A stretch of DNA of 64,000 nucleotides from Fasciola hepatica (Eukaryota > Platyhelminthes > Trematoda > Plagiorchiida > Fasciolidae). The stretch covers positions 6,150,501-6,214,500 of the forward strand of contig CANUEZ040000193.1 of NCBI GenBank assembly GCA_948099385.1, in the 5' to 3' direction. Below the pieces are notes generated by a model. The model was given only the letters and a program-made list of their open reading frames with translations. It made no database searches and had not been told where the DNA came from. The position numbers were made by a program, and so were the translations under genes. Shown in pieces: positions 62,390-64,000 of this stretch (its first letter is position 1; each line of letters begins with the position of its first letter).

Positions 62390-63590
62390 CTGCTGTACTG
62401 GGTTGGCCCCAACTAAAATATTTTATTATGAAGAAAGCCCTAGCTGGAGGAGATATGTTTTGCGACTGGGGCATTTTCATCTCATGAGGTGAACAACGAT
62501 ATTACTCACAGGAATACTCATCAGTAGGCAAAATATCAATAAATCTACGTTGGTTACTGGCATATGGCTATTTGTCTTGGCCTTAGATTCTGCACTCTGG
62601 CAAAATTCTCGCCTATAAGTGTACCGTATTATCAAGCTCACTGAGGGGTAATATTGCATATAGTTAATTACTCGAAGGTACAAAATGACAAAGTCATGTT
62701 CAAATTTTATGGTGCCAATTGTCCAGATTGACTCCCGACGGCTTGATCACAAGGAATTAAAAAGTCAGCGTCATCAATACCGTTTCCTTCACAATACAAT
62801 GGACAAATTAAACGTACTTACTGGAGTAGATAAATGGGTTGGTTAACAGTTTGAACATTTTCAGAGGTAATGTGGCAGTGGCATCTCCGTGTACAGAAAC
62901 ATCAACATCCTATATTTTTGGAATTTCCGTGTTGATAAAGAGATTCGGGGTATTCATTTGTATGATCCGGTAATTGGTTGTCGCATAGCCCACGAAATAT
63001 TGCCCTTCATCATCCAAGCTCTACAGTGAGGACCAGCACACACTGGTAGATTTTACAAATAATCCCAGGATTTTCTCGAACTCCCTGTTTAATGAAACTA
63101 ATTAAATAGAAAAAATGCTAGAAAATCAATACCAATTTACTTCTTTCTGATGGCAATTATCGTCCTGTTACCTGGCAAGAAAGCATTTTCTATCGGGAAG
63201 ATACACCAAACTGCGATCGATGAAGCAGAGCTTTCACTCAACACTTCAGAGGTCAGAGGTTTTAATCCTCAATGACGATATTTTTCGTGGTTGGCGGAAA
63301 TCCATTGTGACTCGGCTGGTGACCAATCCTGACATATCGGGCCTTATTCGGTCCCACACTTCAAGCCGAGCAGTCTGGTTTCCGGTTATGTTTAATAGTG
63401 CAGTGGGCTTTTGTGGCTATGGGACCTCATATCGTTTACACTGCATTCATGAACAAGCTCGTATTTTCCTCAAAGTGGGCCAAAACATTTCCTGATAAAA
63501 TGAATCCAATGAGCTGCGCATTGCTACTGCGCAAATTTGTCTGTAGGCTCGGACAAGGGAAGAACGCGATACGACTGTTGAGCATGGCAG
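62390..63590. repeat. Core repeat C, fourth and diverged copy
   Basis: Aligns with about 9200-10285 of block X with many substitutions and short indels. Anchors include ggaatactcatcagtaggcaaaat (62511), the run caaggaattaaaaagtcagcg (62748) and gtgcagtgggcttttgt (63397). It is joined on the right to the repeat shared with 20722-20930. Confidence 0.88.
63212..63280 (+). repeat. tRNA-like module, fourth and diverged copy
   Basis: The T-arm-like hairpin GAGG-TTTTAAT-CCTC (63256-63270) survives here although the surrounding repeat is diverged. The A-box region is weaker (gatgaagcagagct). Confidence 0.35.
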
Positions 63591-63600
63591 ATGTTTGAGG
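63430..63600 (-). pseudogene. Penelope-like reverse transcriptase motif B fragment, fourth copy
   Basis: The minus strand reads AYRQICAVAMRSSLDSF, matching the PLE block YRQIDGVAMGSPLGP better than block X does at its first positions. Motif A is missing: the fragment breaks at the join to the repeat at 63589. Confidence 0.6.
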
Positions 63601-63800
63601 ATGAGACTCAAATTTTCCCAATATACACACTGCGTGTAATTGTTTTCTTCGAATTCGGCCTACATTCAAACCATCCAAGCCTTATCCGGATTTGAAAACG
63701 TTGCTAGCATGACTTCAGCTTTGGAAAAAATAGACTTTAAAATAGTTACTGAGAAGTGTGTGTTCAAATCTCGAGGTCTATATTCACGATCATCCAACTT
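63589..63800. repeat. Dispersed repeat shared with 20722-20930
   Basis: Closely similar to 20722-20930. Here it abuts core repeat C exactly where the PLE motif B region is interrupted. Confidence 0.8.
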
Positions 63801-64000
63801 ATTTTCTCCATCATCCTTCCACCACTTTCATCGCTTCGATATTTCTGTTTCTCTTGTTCATATTTGTCCGTTTGATTTATATTCTTACACGTCATGGTTA
63901 TGAAGAAACTGTGGACTGAGCGTTTATTTAACTAAAAGTTTCTTTTTAAAATGACACAAAACTCGTCATCATCATTGAAATGGTGAGTAATCTTAAATTT
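63801..64000. other. No recognised feature to the window edge
   Basis: The last 200 bases are AT-rich with no recognised motif. Confidence 0.4.

Overview
The window looks like repeat-rich, non-coding eukaryotic nuclear DNA, probably from an invertebrate and plausibly a flatworm. I see no operons, no long intact genes, no rRNA and no functional tRNA. What can be recognised is a dense set of decayed transposable elements: BEL/Pao, Ty3/gypsy, Penelope-like (PLE), an RTE-type LINE, CR1/Jockey-type LINEs and a Tc1/mariner-type element. All carry stops or frameshifts. The flatworm suggestion rests on this mix and on the flatworm-like look of the RTE endonuclease. It is inference; no host gene is present to confirm it.

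Layout. 1-1065: 3' part of a BEL/Pao pol. 1066-4093: nothing recognised. 4094-16801: block X1, carrying a minus-strand RTE remnant, a tRNA-like repeat module, two PLE pieces in opposite orientation, a mariner-type transposase tail and a CR1/Jockey-type LINE that continues past the block to about 17119. 17345-17976: a second PLE on the minus strand with an intact YVDD. 17977-24491: mostly unassigned. 24492-30010: block Y1 with a minus-strand LINE reverse transcriptase. 30945-34142: a third, partial copy of part of X. 35618-37800: a minus-strand Ty3/gypsy pol remnant. 37801-40224: unassigned. 40225-52920: block X2, a near-identical direct copy of X1. 52918-58990: block Y2, a diverged copy of Y1 joined directly to X2. 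60420-61520: another CR1-like LINE. 62390-63800: a fourth, diverged partial copy of the X core, then 200 bp of unassigned sequence.

The main signal is architectural. The order X - Y - core occurs twice in the same orientation, as an old tandem duplication would give. Yet X1 and X2 differ at only a couple of dozen sites that I noticed over 12.7 kb, while Y1 and Y2 are clearly diverged with many indels. X has therefore been copied or homogenised recently, or X2 is an assembly artefact. Smaller versions of the same discord appear in a 1.7-kb core shared with the third copy and in a 165-bp perfectly identical island inside the otherwise diverged Y blocks. I found no convincing undescribed biochemical system. 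The genes do not work together as a pathway; they are fossils of mobile elements.
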